Both the position numbers and the translations under genes were made by a program. 64,000 nucleotides of DNA from Corinectria fuckeliana (Eukaryota; Ascomycota; Sordariomycetes; Hypocreales; Nectriaceae), in the NCBI GenBank assembly GCA_019137255.1, contig WPDH01000114.1, positions 248,001 through 312,000 of the forward strand, in the 5' to 3' direction. The notes under the pieces are model-generated. The model saw only the letters and a program-made list of their open reading frames with translations. It did no database searches and was not told the DNA's origin. Of this stretch, positions 43,960-57,549 are shown one piece after another; the stretch's first letter is position 1, and the number at the start of each line of letters is the position of its first letter.

Positions 43960-46900
43960 ATCTTTCTACTTTTACACTCTACTTAGGTTACTAGTATATA
44001 ACATAAAATAAGAGGTTATATAAGATCCCCTATAGAGCGTAATAAGCATATAATAAGTGCAGAACAACTATTAATAATAATAAACAAACTTATACTTACT
44101 AATTAGGTAGAGAAAGAGATTAATCTAATTAATACTCTTCTTATAAAGGAGAGACCCTCTTAGGAAATACCTCTTATACTAGACCTTATACTAGGCTAAG
44201 AGGTGTCACTAGGAAGAACACCTTCTTTCTTATATAAAGCTAGATTATAATAAGCACTAAGAGAGGACTTAAAGACTACTTATAGAGATTATAATCTTAA
44301 TAAGAGAGAAACCCTAATATTAGATACATATAATAATAATAAAAACTAATTATCTATATAATCCTAATTATATATAAGATAATAATTCTAATTAAAAACC
44401 TTCTTAGAATACTATCACTAAGTGATTAGCCCTAAGGAAGATATTTTAACCCTTTAGGAATTAGTCTTAATAATAGTATCTTAATAAGAAAAGAACTATA
44501 AAATATAAGAGAAAGATTATTAATTCTAGAAATAACTACTTAAAAAGCTAGCTATAAAATCTAGTAGTAATAAGCTAAAAGAGTATAAAAGACTATCTTA
44601 ATACTCTTATAAGTCTCTTAAGAAAGATATAATAAGTGTATAAATTAATAATTAGATTTGTGTTATATAGTTAGTAAATAATATATAAGAGTTTATAACT
44701 TATTACTAGAAAATACTTTAGTTAACTACTTACCTCTTTAAAATCTTATAGATAGAATAGAGAGACCACTTAAGCGCTATATAAAACCTCTTATAGTTAG
44801 ACTTTATAAACTTTATAAGAAGACTATATATAGATCTAAAATAGTAAGTAATTAAACTATAAGAAAACCTTACCTACTTTTAACAAGATGTAAAACAGTT
44901 GTTAATAAACCACTTTAATATATAAAGATTAATTTATAACTCTCTTAGCACTAAGAAGCCTAAGAAAGATAAGATCTTAGTATACTAATACTATTATAGA
45001 TTATAAACTAGAGTTAAGAAAGAGCTCTAAAGACTATAAATAGATATCCTAAAGGTAAAAAAGCTAGCTTAGAAAGCTTAATAGTAATAGTAATATCTTA
45101 AAAGTAATAACTACTTAAGGAGTGACAGCTAGAAGAAGAGCAGCTTTACTAATACTTAGAAGGGTTTATAAAAGACCTAAATAACAGACTGTTAGACTTG
45201 CCCTCTAAGCGAGTTAAAAACTTAAAATACTAATAAGTTAACTAATAAAAGACCTTAGCTAGCTAGTAATAATAGATAATAAGTAGTAGATAACCACTTA
45301 TTAAGTTAGTTTCTTAGAGGGATTACCTACTATAATTATAACAAAAAAGAATATTATACTTTAAATTATAAGATACCTTAAAAGACTATAAAGCAGTTAA
45401 ATAAAAGAAAGGCTACTTAAGATATAACTACTATATAAGCTATTATAGCTTATCTTAAGAATATTAACTTGTTAGAAAACAAGTAGGTATAAGAATAATT
45501 ACTATACCTCTTATACTAAAACCTAAGCTAGTACTAATTAGAGTAATTATATAAGATAAGATGCTTATTATATAAGTATTTACTAAAGAAGAAGTTAAAA
45601 TAGATATAGACACTTATATATAAGTTAATCTTATTAGCTAACAACTAGTATAAAAGTTAAGTCTTAAGTCTAATCTAGATTAGAAGGTACTAAACCTAGC
45701 TAGCTTTAATAGGATAATTACTCTTCTCTTACTAGCTTACTAGCTAACCTTCTTTCTACTAAATTACTAAAAGTTTCTTAGGAAAGTAAGAGAGCTGTTT
45801 ATAAAAGTATAACACCTAAAAGGGGCTAGTAACTTACTTTTATTCACTTAAGTGATAAGAGAAGAAGGTATTATAATTAACACTTAAATATATATATAGA
45901 CTTATAAACCTGTTTTAGTCTAAGACCTTATATCCTTTATAAAGAGCTTAATAAAAGATAACAAAAAGGTATTTATTATATATATTAATAGTGTGTTATT
46001 ACTAGATAAGCAGCTAATACCTATTCTAGAAGAGAATTTAGAGGAATAAAAAGATAATATCTTACTAGCTAAACTAGAGTTAGAAAGAGAAACTTTTAGT
46101 AAGAAAGTATTAAAAACTCTACTACTACTAGAAGGGGTAAAACACTTAATTAACTTATAACTAGAGAGAAAACCTCTACTAGAATAAATATATCTTACTA
46201 ATAAGAAGTAAGCTTAAGTTATTTATAAATATATCACTAAGAATATAGTAAATAGTTAGATTAGATATTCTGTAAGTAAAGCTAGTATACTTATTCTTTT
46301 TATACTAAAGAAGGATAGAGAAATCTAGATTTATATAGACTATAAAGGTCTTAATACTATTATAGTAAAAAACTATTATCTGTTACTATTAATTAGTAAT
46401 CTATTAGATTAATTATCTAGGGTAAAATAGATCTTAAAGATTAATATTTGTGATATATATTACTATATTTAGATTAAGCTAAACAACTAGTAGAAAACTG
46501 TGTTTTATATAAGATATAGTTACTTTAAATATACTATTATACTATTTAGATTAACTAATACTCTAGCTATATTTTAAGTATATATTTACTAAGTGCTTAC
46601 TAAGTTGTTAGATACTTATTATATTATATACCTAGATAATATTATTATATACTTAAAAACTAGAGAATAGTATACTAAGAATATTAAAAAGGTACTTTAT
46701 AAACTGTAAAGCTTCTAACTATATACTAAGCTATTAAAATATATATTCTACTAACAGAAAGTTAAGTTCTTAAGGTATATTATTACCTAAGAGAGGTTAA
46801 AAATAGACCCCTCTAAAGTCTATATAATTACTAAGTAGCTAATACTAAAAAATATTAAAAATATTTAAGTTTTTTAAGAATTTTATAACTTTTACTAGAA

Positions 46901-49900
46901 GTTTATTATAAAGTACTTTAGAATTACTACCCTCTTAACAGCCTAGCTAAAATAAGATAAAAAGGCTAAAAGGTTTTAATAGGAAGAGAAGGAGAAAACA
47001 GTATTTTAAACTCTTAAGTGTGTATTCTACTTAGTAACTATTTTATAATATTAGAACCTTACTAAGCGTATATAAGTAAAAACAGATATATTCTTATAAG
47101 TGATCTTAGGGATTTTAATATAACTGTTTAATAATTAATAAAGACTTATTACTTATATATTATATAAGCTTATAAATATAAAGTAATAGTAGAGTATAAG
47201 GTAATAAGAGCTATTAGCTGTTATTAAAAGCCTTAAGCACTAAAGCTATTACCTGCTAAGACTTTTAAATAGGTTTCTTTTACTAATAGACTATATAGCA
47301 CTTAAAAGAGTAATTACTATACTAGTATAAGACCTCTAAGAAAGGCTTACTTATTAGGTATATAAGTTAGCACCTTTTAACTTTAATATTAAATATTACC
47401 CTAAGATTTAAAACTCTATAGATAGACTATTAAGATATCTTAACTATATAAAGAGTAAGATTAGCTATAATAATATACTACCTACTCTTATAATAAAGCT
47501 ATAAATAGTTAAAGATTTACTACTAGATATATAATAAATAATTACTAATATTAAAGGTAAGATAGAAACTATAAGAGTATATATATAAGTAGTATAAGTA
47601 AGTCTTAAAGACCTTATAAGATAATAAGTCTAAAAGGGATACCTCTTACTTTAAACTCTCTAAGAAGACTAGAGAAGTTAGATATAAGAAGTATCTATCT
47701 TTATAGTTACCTAAGCCTAAAGATAGACAGGTATAACCTAAGAGTAGTTAGAGAATACTTAGTAAGAAACAGCCTATTAAGAAAGCTAAAAGAACTCTAC
47801 TAGAGCTAAAATTATTAATCTAGAGTAATATATCTTATGCTAAATTATAAGAGAGCTTATAAAGAGTAAAATAGTATTCTTATTATAACTCTTACTACGC
47901 TTAAAAGAACTAGTTAAAAGACTATAAGCTAATAATTAGTTTTATTAATAATAGTTAGTAAGAGTGTGATAAACAGCTGGTAAGCTAGGTTACTACTTTT
48001 ATAATTAGAATAAAATCTTATTTTTTAAGAGCAGACTAGTAATTCTTATATAGGAGGTGTTAAGACTTAAAATCTTATACTAATATTATAATAATCTTAA
48101 AGTAAGATATATAAGAACTATAAAGATATTAGAACTTATTAGTAAGAAGTTCTATTAGAATAAGATTAGAAAAGATATAACTAAGTATATAACTAGCTGC
48201 TAACTATACTAAAAGGTAAAAACCCTAAGGTATAAGCCTTATAGATATTTATAATTACTCCTAATACTATTATACTTATTCTAAGAAATTAGTATAGACT
48301 TTATTATAAGTTTACTAAATAGTATATAAGTAGATAGTAAGAAATATAATATGATTTTAGTAATTATATACTATATAATAAAATATATAATATTTATTCT
48401 TTATAAGAAGACTATAATAGCAGCTTAATTAGTATAAGTGCTTTATAAGCAGGTAAAATATAAGTTTAGAAGTCTTAAAGGGATTATAAGTAATAAAAAT
48501 AAGCTTCTTATAAGCTAATTTTAGAAGGACCTTATAATTAAGAGGGTGACCTATTAGTAACTATCTATTATATACTACTTATAGACTAATAGCTAAATAG
48601 AGAGAATAAACTAGGCTATAAAGAAATATCTATAAATTTATATAAAAAAGTCTTCTAAAAGATAGATAGTATAATTACTAGAAGTAGAATTTATATATAA
48701 TAATAGCTAATATAATAGTATTAGTATATCTCTAATATAAGTCTTATATAGGTACTATTTAAAAGTGGTAAAGTATATACTATAATACTTAAAAACCACT
48801 ATATAAAAAGTAACTAAGCATATTAAAACTCTTTACTAAGTATATAATAAGGCCTATAAGTGCTAGAAATAAGTAATAAAAGCCTAAGCTAAGAACTATA
48901 ATAAAAGATATCTTAAATAGGAATACTAGGTAAGATAAGTAATAAGACTATTTATATATAACTTCTAATTTAAATATAAGAAATTAGCACTTAAGTTTAT
49001 CTAAGTTATAATAGCTAAAAGAATTAGAAAATAAGCTTATTAAGTTTACCTGCTAGAATAATACTATAAGATATATAATATGTTTTTAGTCTTACTTATT
49101 AAACTATAAAAAGATATATATAAAACACTTAATAAATACTTAATAACTCTCTTAGAACTTAAAAAAGAAGAGAATAAGTAGAAAGTTAAAAAAATTATTA
49201 TAAATAAGAAAATAAGAAAGAAAACCTTCTACTTAGTAAAATAAATAGAATAGCTAGTAAAATATAACACTTAAGAACTTATAATTCACTTAGAAAATAT
49301 AATAAAAGCAGTATAGTAATATTACTAATAATAAAAGTATATATATAAAAAATAAGATAATAAGAATCTCTAATAATAGGTAAAAATCTAATAATAACTA
49401 GGTGATAAATACTTACCCTCTTTTAACCTAAATATAAACTTAAATAACTAAACTATTAAAACCCTAAATAAAAGCTGCTTAAAACTATAAAAGAAACTAA
49501 ACTATAAACTAAACTAATAATAAAAATTTAAGCCTAAAAAGAGATATAATAAACCTAACTGCTATAATAAGACTAGACTTTTTTCTTCTTCTTATTATTC
49601 TTCTTATCCTACTTTTAGTAAGCTTACTCCTAGAGTTATTCCTCCTCTAAGTGTTACTACTTAGTTATAATATGCTTTATCTTAAAACAGGTGAGAGCTT
49701 CTTCTTTAGGATCTTAAGTGAGCGGCTAGCAGCTATAAAAAGTGTAGAAAAAAGCGTAAGAAGAGGCTAAAAAATAAACTAAACTATAATAAGAAGAATT
49801 ACTAAATATACTATTACTATATATTAAGCTCTTATTATTATAAGAACAGTTAGGAGCTAGTTAGTTACTATAGTAGAGAGGTGTTATACCTATAAAAGAA

Positions 49901-51098
49901 ACAAATAGCTTAAGAGCCCTATTATTATAATACTAAATAATAGAGGCCTAAATAGCCTTAGAAAAATTATTAGGAAAAGCATAAGTAGAACTCTTATTAG
50001 ACACCCTAATAGTAAGTGTATACTTAGTAACTACTAGGGTATAAAAAGCTAATAATAAGAGTTAAAAGATAAAGTTATTATAGTAATATAAGAGTATTAT
50101 AAATACTAGTTAAGCTTATAAAACTAACTAGTTCTTATAGTTAATTAAACTAAATTTAATCTTAGTGTGTAAAGCTTAAATCTAAGTAAAAGTAACTACT
50201 TTCTAGTATATAAATAAATATATATTACTACCTTAAATATAAATACCTATAGGGTTTTTAGTAAACTTAATAAGGTTTTACTATATAGTAGTAATAGTAT
50301 AAATAGTATAGATAATATGCTAATAGCTAATAGTAAAAATACTCTTCTTCTTATTATTCTAGTTATAGTAAGAAAGATAGTAAAAGAAGTTTTAGTACTA
50401 TTATACTATAAGAACTAACTTAGTGAGAATCTATTATTATAAAATTAGTATAAGTACTTATAACTTACTAAGCACTTATAATATATACCTAGCTATATTA
50501 CTTATTTAAGACTTTATAGATAGTATAGTAGGAAATAAGAGAACTATATATATAAGAATATAAAAAGAAATAGTATTTCTATTAGATATAATAAAAGCAG
50601 GAAATACTACTAGAAGGTATTCTAGAAAACTTCTTATCTAAGAAGAGGAAATTAACTTTAGCCTAAGTGTAAAACTCCTTTAGTATTATAGCTATAACTC
50701 TAAAGATTAATATTAGTATATAAGAGCTAAACACTTAGCAAGTAGGTAAAGATAATATTAAGAGAGTAAGAACTAATTAAATAGAAAAATATAAAGTTAA
50801 GAGAGAAAACTAATATATTAACTATAAATAAGAGAGTTTTAAAAAAGGTTATAAGAAAGAGGGAATCCTAAACTTAAGGTAAATAAAAACCTAAAGTAAA
50901 TATTTAGAGTGTAAAATAAGTAAGCCTCTATATAATAGCCTAATAACTACTTATATAACACTTAGATTATAATAAACCTAATAATAAGCTATATTATTTT
51001 TATATAGTTAGTAAACTACTATATATATAAGAAAATAATAAACTTTCTCTTATAAAAAATAACACCTTAGAATAAAACTTAGAGAGGGAGAGAGTAAT

Positions 51099-51303
51099 TA
51101 TAATAGTTAGTGCTAACTCTATTAACACCTAATATAAGCCTTTAAGGCTTAACCTTAGGGCTTGCTTAAATAGTAGGCTAACAGCCCTTTTAAGAATGCT
51201 AAATAAGTACTTACTAAATGCTTATTAAGTAAAAGCTTTATAATATACTAATACCTACCTTTATAATCTTTATATTTACACCCTAGTGAGACTAACTCTT
51301 ATA
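51099..51303 (+). repeat. 3' LTR of the nested Gypsy element
   Basis: Counterpart of 43755-43959, differing mostly by transitions. It is followed by the target-duplication copy AACTT. Confidence 0.88.
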
Positions 51304-54300
51304 AACTTCTCTATACAGCTTATAATATTATACCTTATAATAATATTACTTTTAATCTTATTTACCCTCTTTTATATAGACTAAGTTGTTTAATATAAAA
51401 GTAAATAAGATTATTATAAAGCTAAAAACTAAAAGATCCTCTAAGTGTTTTTCTTTTTTAATTTAATAGTAAGATAATATAGGAAATTATAAGTGTTACT
51501 AAGCCTATTATATAGCTCTATCTAAGGCTATATATATCTGTAATTATATAATAAGAGTTATATATTTTTATTCTAAAAGAGGCTTTATAAGGCTATCTAT
51601 TAGTATTTAAGCTATAAGCAGCTAAGATATCTTAACTTTACCCTTCTAAATAAGCTTATAAACCTAGTAATAATAAATATTAACATACTAAAGTGTTATA
51701 ACTAGCTTAGCTAACTACTTTATAATTAGCTAGATTATATTAATATTATTATACTAGATTTAAGCTGTGTTTTAGACCTTAATACTAACCTTCTTAAGAA
51801 GTTAACCTAAGGCTAGCTATTTCTTAACTACACTTATAAGAGTAAGTAACTTAGCTTTTATGCTAAATATAGTAATTATATTCTGCTTTATAGTCTTTTA
51901 AGTGATAAGACTCTTATATAATATAACTATCTAGCCTTATAAGAACTTTCTAGTTATTAGGCAGTCTCTAAAAGCTATATTTACAGCTATAAAAAGATTT
52001 CTCTAATTCTTAGTTACTATATAGTAGATATAAAGCTTTCTAGTGTTATAAAAATAGCTAATATACTATTCTGCTACTTTATTATACTTAAGGCTTAGCT
52101 AATAACTAAATTAACTAAGCTTTAATAATATATAGGATATATTAGGCCTTATAGTATTAGTAGGATAACTTATATTACCCACTTTTGTTTTATACTTTAA
52201 GATAAGGCTAAAGCTAGCTTTATATATTATAAGTATAAGAATCTATAAGAGTAGAAAAATTCTTTTCTTATAGACTTTTAGTCTCTTACTATTTAGCTTA
52301 AATTTCCTAGCTATAGTTAAAATATATAACTTCTAAGAGAGCTAAAAGTAACCTACTATATAGTCTCTAATAACTTTAATCCTTAGAAACTAGTATAGCT
52401 CTCTTAGGTTTTTAACTTAATACTTTATTATTAGGGTATTATAAACTTATTACTATTTACTTTTAAACTCTTTTAGCTATATTATAATAATATTATTTAT
52501 ATAAAAGAAGATAAAAAGCTTTTTATACTTAAAAATATAAGAGTCTTTCTTATAAGCTTTAAAGCTTTAACTAGTAAAAAAGTAGGTAAGATTCTTATAT
52601 TATAGCTTTAGTAATATCTATAAGCTGTAAAAAGCTTTTAAGAGCTTTAAAAAGACTCTCTTTTTAAATATTTCTAATAGTAAGTAGTAATAAACCTTCT
52701 TGCCTAGTAGAGCTTTAATAAAGGTGTTAATAATATTATATTAATATATATTAAGATCTTTCTTATAGTATTTTATATATATTACCTAAAAAGTCTTATA
52801 TACTAAGGTAGATATATAAGTTTTAACTTTATTCTTATTTTACTTATTACTATAAGCTACTAAGCGTGCTTTAAAGCGTGTTATATAGCCCTGTTTATTA
52901 ACCTTATATATAAACACCTATTTAAGGTTAATAAGCTAAATATTATTATCTAGCTTATTTATAAGAACCTTCTTATAGGCTTTTTTATCCTTTAGGTTTT
53001 TAATCTCTAGAAGAAGGCTTATATACTACTAAGATACCTATAGAAAGATTATAACCTACTTATATAACCTTAAAGTAAGTAGTATTATACTAATATAAAG
53101 AGAATATCTTTCTGTATTTAGAAGAGTTATATTAATAATATACTTTATCTTAGTATACTCTTTAAGTTTCTTTTACTTTTATACCTTAAGAGCTTTCTCT
53201 AAGAGCTTTTAACTATAGTGCTTAGAGATTATATTAGCTTTCTAAAGGTGCTAGTTATAATCCCTTTAGGTCTTTTATAATAATTTCTATAGTAACTAAA
53301 AAGAGGTATTATTAGGGTTATTATATAAGGTTAAATTAGCCTTATTATCTGTTTTATCTCCTAATATCTTATTAACCTATTCTAGTATAATAATCTATAT
53401 ATTAATTAAACTGTTATTATCTAATAAGTCTTATAATCTTAATCTTTTTATAAGATTATTAGGTTTTATAAAGTTATTACTATTTTCAGCTTATATAGCT
53501 AATAAGATATTATTTATAATCTTAAGTAATAAATTATATAATAGTATTATACTTACTACCTTATATAGTAAGCTAGACTAATATAAAGTATTATTAAGAA
53601 AAGTAACTTATCTTATAGCTCTTCTAGTAAGAGAGAGAAAAGGTAAAATAGTTTTAAATATAGTCTTAGCACTCTTAATCTTAAGAGTGCTTTTCTTTTC
53701 TTATAAAGCCTTAGTTTAAGGTTACTATTACTAAGTGTTTTAGACTTTTTCTTACTATTATATCTCTCTTAGAGATATTATAAGTAGTACTTAAATTTAT
53801 AACTTAGTAAGGTCTAAAAAAGACTTTATAGCTATTATATTAAGACTACTTTTCTTACTAATATTTTTATTATTAGAGACCTCTCTTATATTAATTTAGT
53901 TTAGGATTCTATAAGTATATTTCTTATAAGCTTTTATATCTTTCTTATATCTTAGATTAAAGTATTCTTACTTATTAAACTATATATTAGTAGAGATTAT
54001 AACCTTCTTATCTTAGGTTACTAGTATATAAATTATATATTATAACTTACTCTTATAGCTAATAAGATACCTAATATAAGCTCTCTTTATAAGTAAGCTT
54101 AAAAACTTATATAACTTAATATATTCTAAGACAGCTATAGTTATTAGGTAAGCTAAACACTTAAAGACCTTAATATATACTTATAAGAGCCTTATATCCT
54201 TAGAGATATAACTATATATAAGAATATTATTCTTAACCTAGTCTTATTAGAGCTAGTAGGGGGTTACCTACTGATTTTTCTTTTAATAAGATATATAGTT

Positions 54301-56801
54301 AAAAAGGTATACTATTATATAGTATTTCTTAGAAGTAAGCTCTTCTAAGAGTCTTAACTTCTTACTTATAACTCTACTCTTAATCTTAATAATCCTTTCT
54401 AATACTTTAGCACCCCTGTTTTATATTAGAGTTAATAGGGTAAACTTATAGATAATTATACTATTATTCTTAAAGATCTCTTTTTTCTCTTTAGTAAAAA
54501 GGGCCTTCTTACTATTATACTATAAGAGTAAGATCTTAAGGCTATATTAAGTTTATAGCTAGGCTTATAGTTTTCTAAATATACTTTTAATATCTAACTT
54601 TAACTTTAAGAGGTAAAAAAAGTGTATTTTTATTATTATATCTATAAATAAGACCTAATAATAGTAGCTATTATATATAAGTATTAGAAAGTAATAAAAA
54701 TCGCAATTTATTACTTTTTTAAGCTCTTAAGAGATATAGTCTAAAGACTTTCTTAAGATTGTTATTATTATTTTTATTATAGTATAAACCTAATATTTCT
54801 TAAGAAGAGGTCTCTTAACTCTTACTCTTAAACTTAATAAGGCTAGCTAATTAAGAGCTTTCTACTCTATATAACTATATTATTAATACTAGAGCTTAGT
54901 ATCCTCTTTAGAGACTGTCTTAAGCTTTAAAGCTATTATAACTAAAGGGCTCTAAATAAATACTCTTATTAAAATAACCTACTAGCTTATATAAAGCTAT
55001 ATAAAAGCTACTATCTTAAAAGATTCTTTTATTTAAAGAACTTTTACTTTTTAATCTTAAATAATATTATTACTATATATTTAAAAGCTTAAGATTATAT
55101 TAAGATATATTCTTAGTATATAGTAAGTATACTTAAGTCTAATAAGCCTACTCTTAGAAAACTTAAGATATTAAACTCTTAGGTTAACTATATTTTAGCC
55201 TTTTATAAATATCTTACTATCTCTTATATAAGCAGTCTTTTTAACCTTCTAATTAAAGCCTTTTTTAGAGAACTAGTTTATATAGTTAAAAAAGTAGTAT
55301 AAGATACTAAAATTATAAATAGTAATATCTCTAATTATAAGGTTTATAAAGATTATATTATATATAGCTATATATAGGGTATTTATATAAGAAATAAGGC
55401 CTGGGGGAGAAGTTTAATAAGTAATAGTAATTATTTTTACCTTTTCTTTTAAACTGCTAATTAGTATATAAGTTGCCTTTTTTACTAGAGTCTAAATATT
55501 AGCCTTTTTTAGCTCTTTTAGGTACTTATTAAACTGCTTCTTAAAAGTCTTATTCTGCCTAAGGTAAAAGCCCTAGCCCTCTAAGGTGTATTTCTTCTTA
55601 TATAAGGCTAGAAAGTTAAAGTATTTTTTCTACTATATAGGTATTTATATAAGATACCTTTTTTTATAGCTAGAGCACTTCTAACTTGTGGTTTTAGTCT
55701 ACTAGCTTAACTAAGAAGAGTTTAATAACCTAAAGGCTATTATAAAGTAAGCTTAAGAAGGATTTAACTTTTTCTTTCTTATATTATTATAAAAGAGGTG
55801 TATAATCTTAAGTAGATTATTTACCTTTTTACTCTTACTCTTTTATCTTATAATAAGCTTATCTTAAGCGTAATAAAACTCTTACTAGGGCTTTATCACC
55901 TTTAGGAACTCCCTTTTAGCCCTCTTCTTATTAATAGTAATTACCTTATATATAATATAATTCTTTTAGGCCTTCTTAAACTAGTTAGCTTAAGCTTTTT
56001 AATCTTTTAACTCTTTCTTAGTTATTAAGGCTTAAAACTTTATCTTAACTTTATAGATATTATTTTTATCTTTAGGATTAATAAAAAGCTTAAGACAGCT
56101 AATAATCTCTTTAAGATCTTATGTTTTTCTAATATATATAGTATAGCTACTTAAGAGGGTTTTTAAGATAAATACTTTAAGCTTATTTAGCTTCTTCTTC
56201 TTAAAAGCCTTATCTTATAAGCTCTTATCTTATCTTACTTATTATAGTATAAATAGCTTATTATTATTAGCTTGCTTAATATTATAGTTTTACTACTAAT
56301 CTTTAAGGTTAAGCTAATAAATCTATATAGTAAGAGCCTTTTTCTTACTATTACTAATACCTGAAAAATCTAGCCTTTTAGGCTTTAAGAAGAAGTCTCT
56401 CTTATTAATAACTAGTATAAGGTTTAATACTAGATTATTAATACCTAATATAGTCTCTAAGCTAATATATTTCTAGATTTTATATATTATAACTAAAGTG
56501 TAAATACACTCTAGCTATAAGGTTTAGTTCTTAGCCTTTTTTAGCTTAAGAAGAAAGTCTAAAAACGCTTTTATACTGTTTATATCTATTATATTAGTAG
56601 CTAAAAGTGTGCTAAGTACTTAGTAGGTAAATTACTTTAAATTATATAAATCACTTAAATTAGAATTTATAAGCCTTAGGGGTAATTACTCAGCTAGGAG
56701 AGAAATTAGTTACTTATAAGTCTTTTCCTAATATTAAAAATAATACTAGATTAATACTAAAGGCTAGAATTTACTTAAAAAGTTACTACTAAGCTTATAA
56801 C

Positions 56802-56964
56802 TATTAATATAACTATATATATTATATAACTATACTAAGCTAGGAAAAAAGGCAGAATAGTAAGTCCCTAAGGGGATTACTATTATTACTAGATGCTTAG
56901 TATCTAAGGCAGAAATATAAATAGTGCCTAATAGTAAGCCTAACTAGTAGTTTTACTACTAATA
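56802..56964 (-). repeat. 5' LTR of the Copia element (heavily RIP-mutated copy)
   Basis: Counterpart of 42404-42566. It is immediately followed on the minus strand by the half-tRNA-iMet primer-binding site, which fixes the orientation of the element. Confidence 0.8.
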
Positions 56965-57549
56965 AAAAGATATAAGCTTTAAAGTAAGAACTTAGTATTT
57001 TATATATACTTATATCTTATACACTAAATTATAATATGTAAATATAATACTTTTTATAACACTTAATTATAATATTATTAATTAGAACCTAATTTTAACT
57101 AGACTTTAACTATAGCTTTTTATATACTTAGCTATAATAAGATTATAGCTAAAATTCTTATTAAGACTATAAATAGTAAGAAAATTCACACTCTTAGCAT
57201 ATAGTACTATATTTTTAAGTTTACACTTTAAGGTTAAAAGAATAGTATTAAAAACAGAAAGTAAGAGTATAAAAAGGCTTAAAAACTATTACTAATTTAA
57301 GAGAAGCTATTAGTTAATTAGATTATAAAAGAAGAAATCACTAGATAAGCTCTCTTAAAGTGTGATTTATATACTATTATATAAGAAATTAGTAACCTTA
57401 AATATATTAATAATCTTATTAGGTATTACTAGGTCTTATACTTTAACCTTTTATAAATATTTAACAGTTACCTTTATTATATTTTAGTTATACCCCTAAA
57501 ATCTATTTTAACCTAACTAACTTTTTTTATAAATCTTTTTTACTCTCTT
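56965..57549. other. AT-rich RIP-affected spacer
   Basis: No LTR or domain identified; stops in all frames. It may belong to another decayed element. Confidence 0.4.

Larger units (their letters stand above)
43755..51303 (+). mobile_element. Gypsy-type LTR retrotransposon (chromovirus), RIP-degraded, nested in the Copia element
   Basis: Direct 205-bp LTRs at 43755-43959 and 51099-51303 begin TATAA and end TTATA and are flanked by a perfect 5-bp target duplication AACTT (43750-43754 and 51304-51308). Reverse transcriptase is readable at about 46300-46790 on the plus strand despite stops (a decayed IYIDYKGLN; IYLDNIIIYL at about 46628, where N replaces the second catalytic Asp of YLDD). Integrase is recognisable near 48150-48350, and a chromodomain at about 49210-49320 (FYLVK..., NTWE-like, HLENI). 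The order RT, integrase, chromodomain identifies a chromovirus. About 1.7 kb between the chromodomain and 3' LTR has no recognised content. Transitions dominate. The element is dead. Confidence 0.85.
42404..56964 (-). mobile_element. Copia-type LTR retrotransposon, RIP-degraded, interrupted by a nested Gypsy element
   Basis: 163-bp LTRs at 42404-42566 and 56802-56964 align without gaps and begin TATT and end AATA. On the minus strand the 5' LTR is followed directly by GTTATAAGCTTAGTAG (56801-56786), a mutated complement of the initiator-tRNA-Met anticodon region, the half-tRNA primer site typical of fungal Copia elements. A purine tract (GAGAGGGTG) abuts the 3' LTR near 42575. Internal minus-strand fragments match Copia RNase H near 51900 (a decayed KQN.V.ISSTEAELLAL) and its upstream reverse transcriptase part near 52150 (VG.ISY..TTTRPD). 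Stops fill every frame. Removing the nested element gives about 7.0 kb. The flanking bases AAGGG and AAAAG may be a mutated target duplication. Confidence 0.75.
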
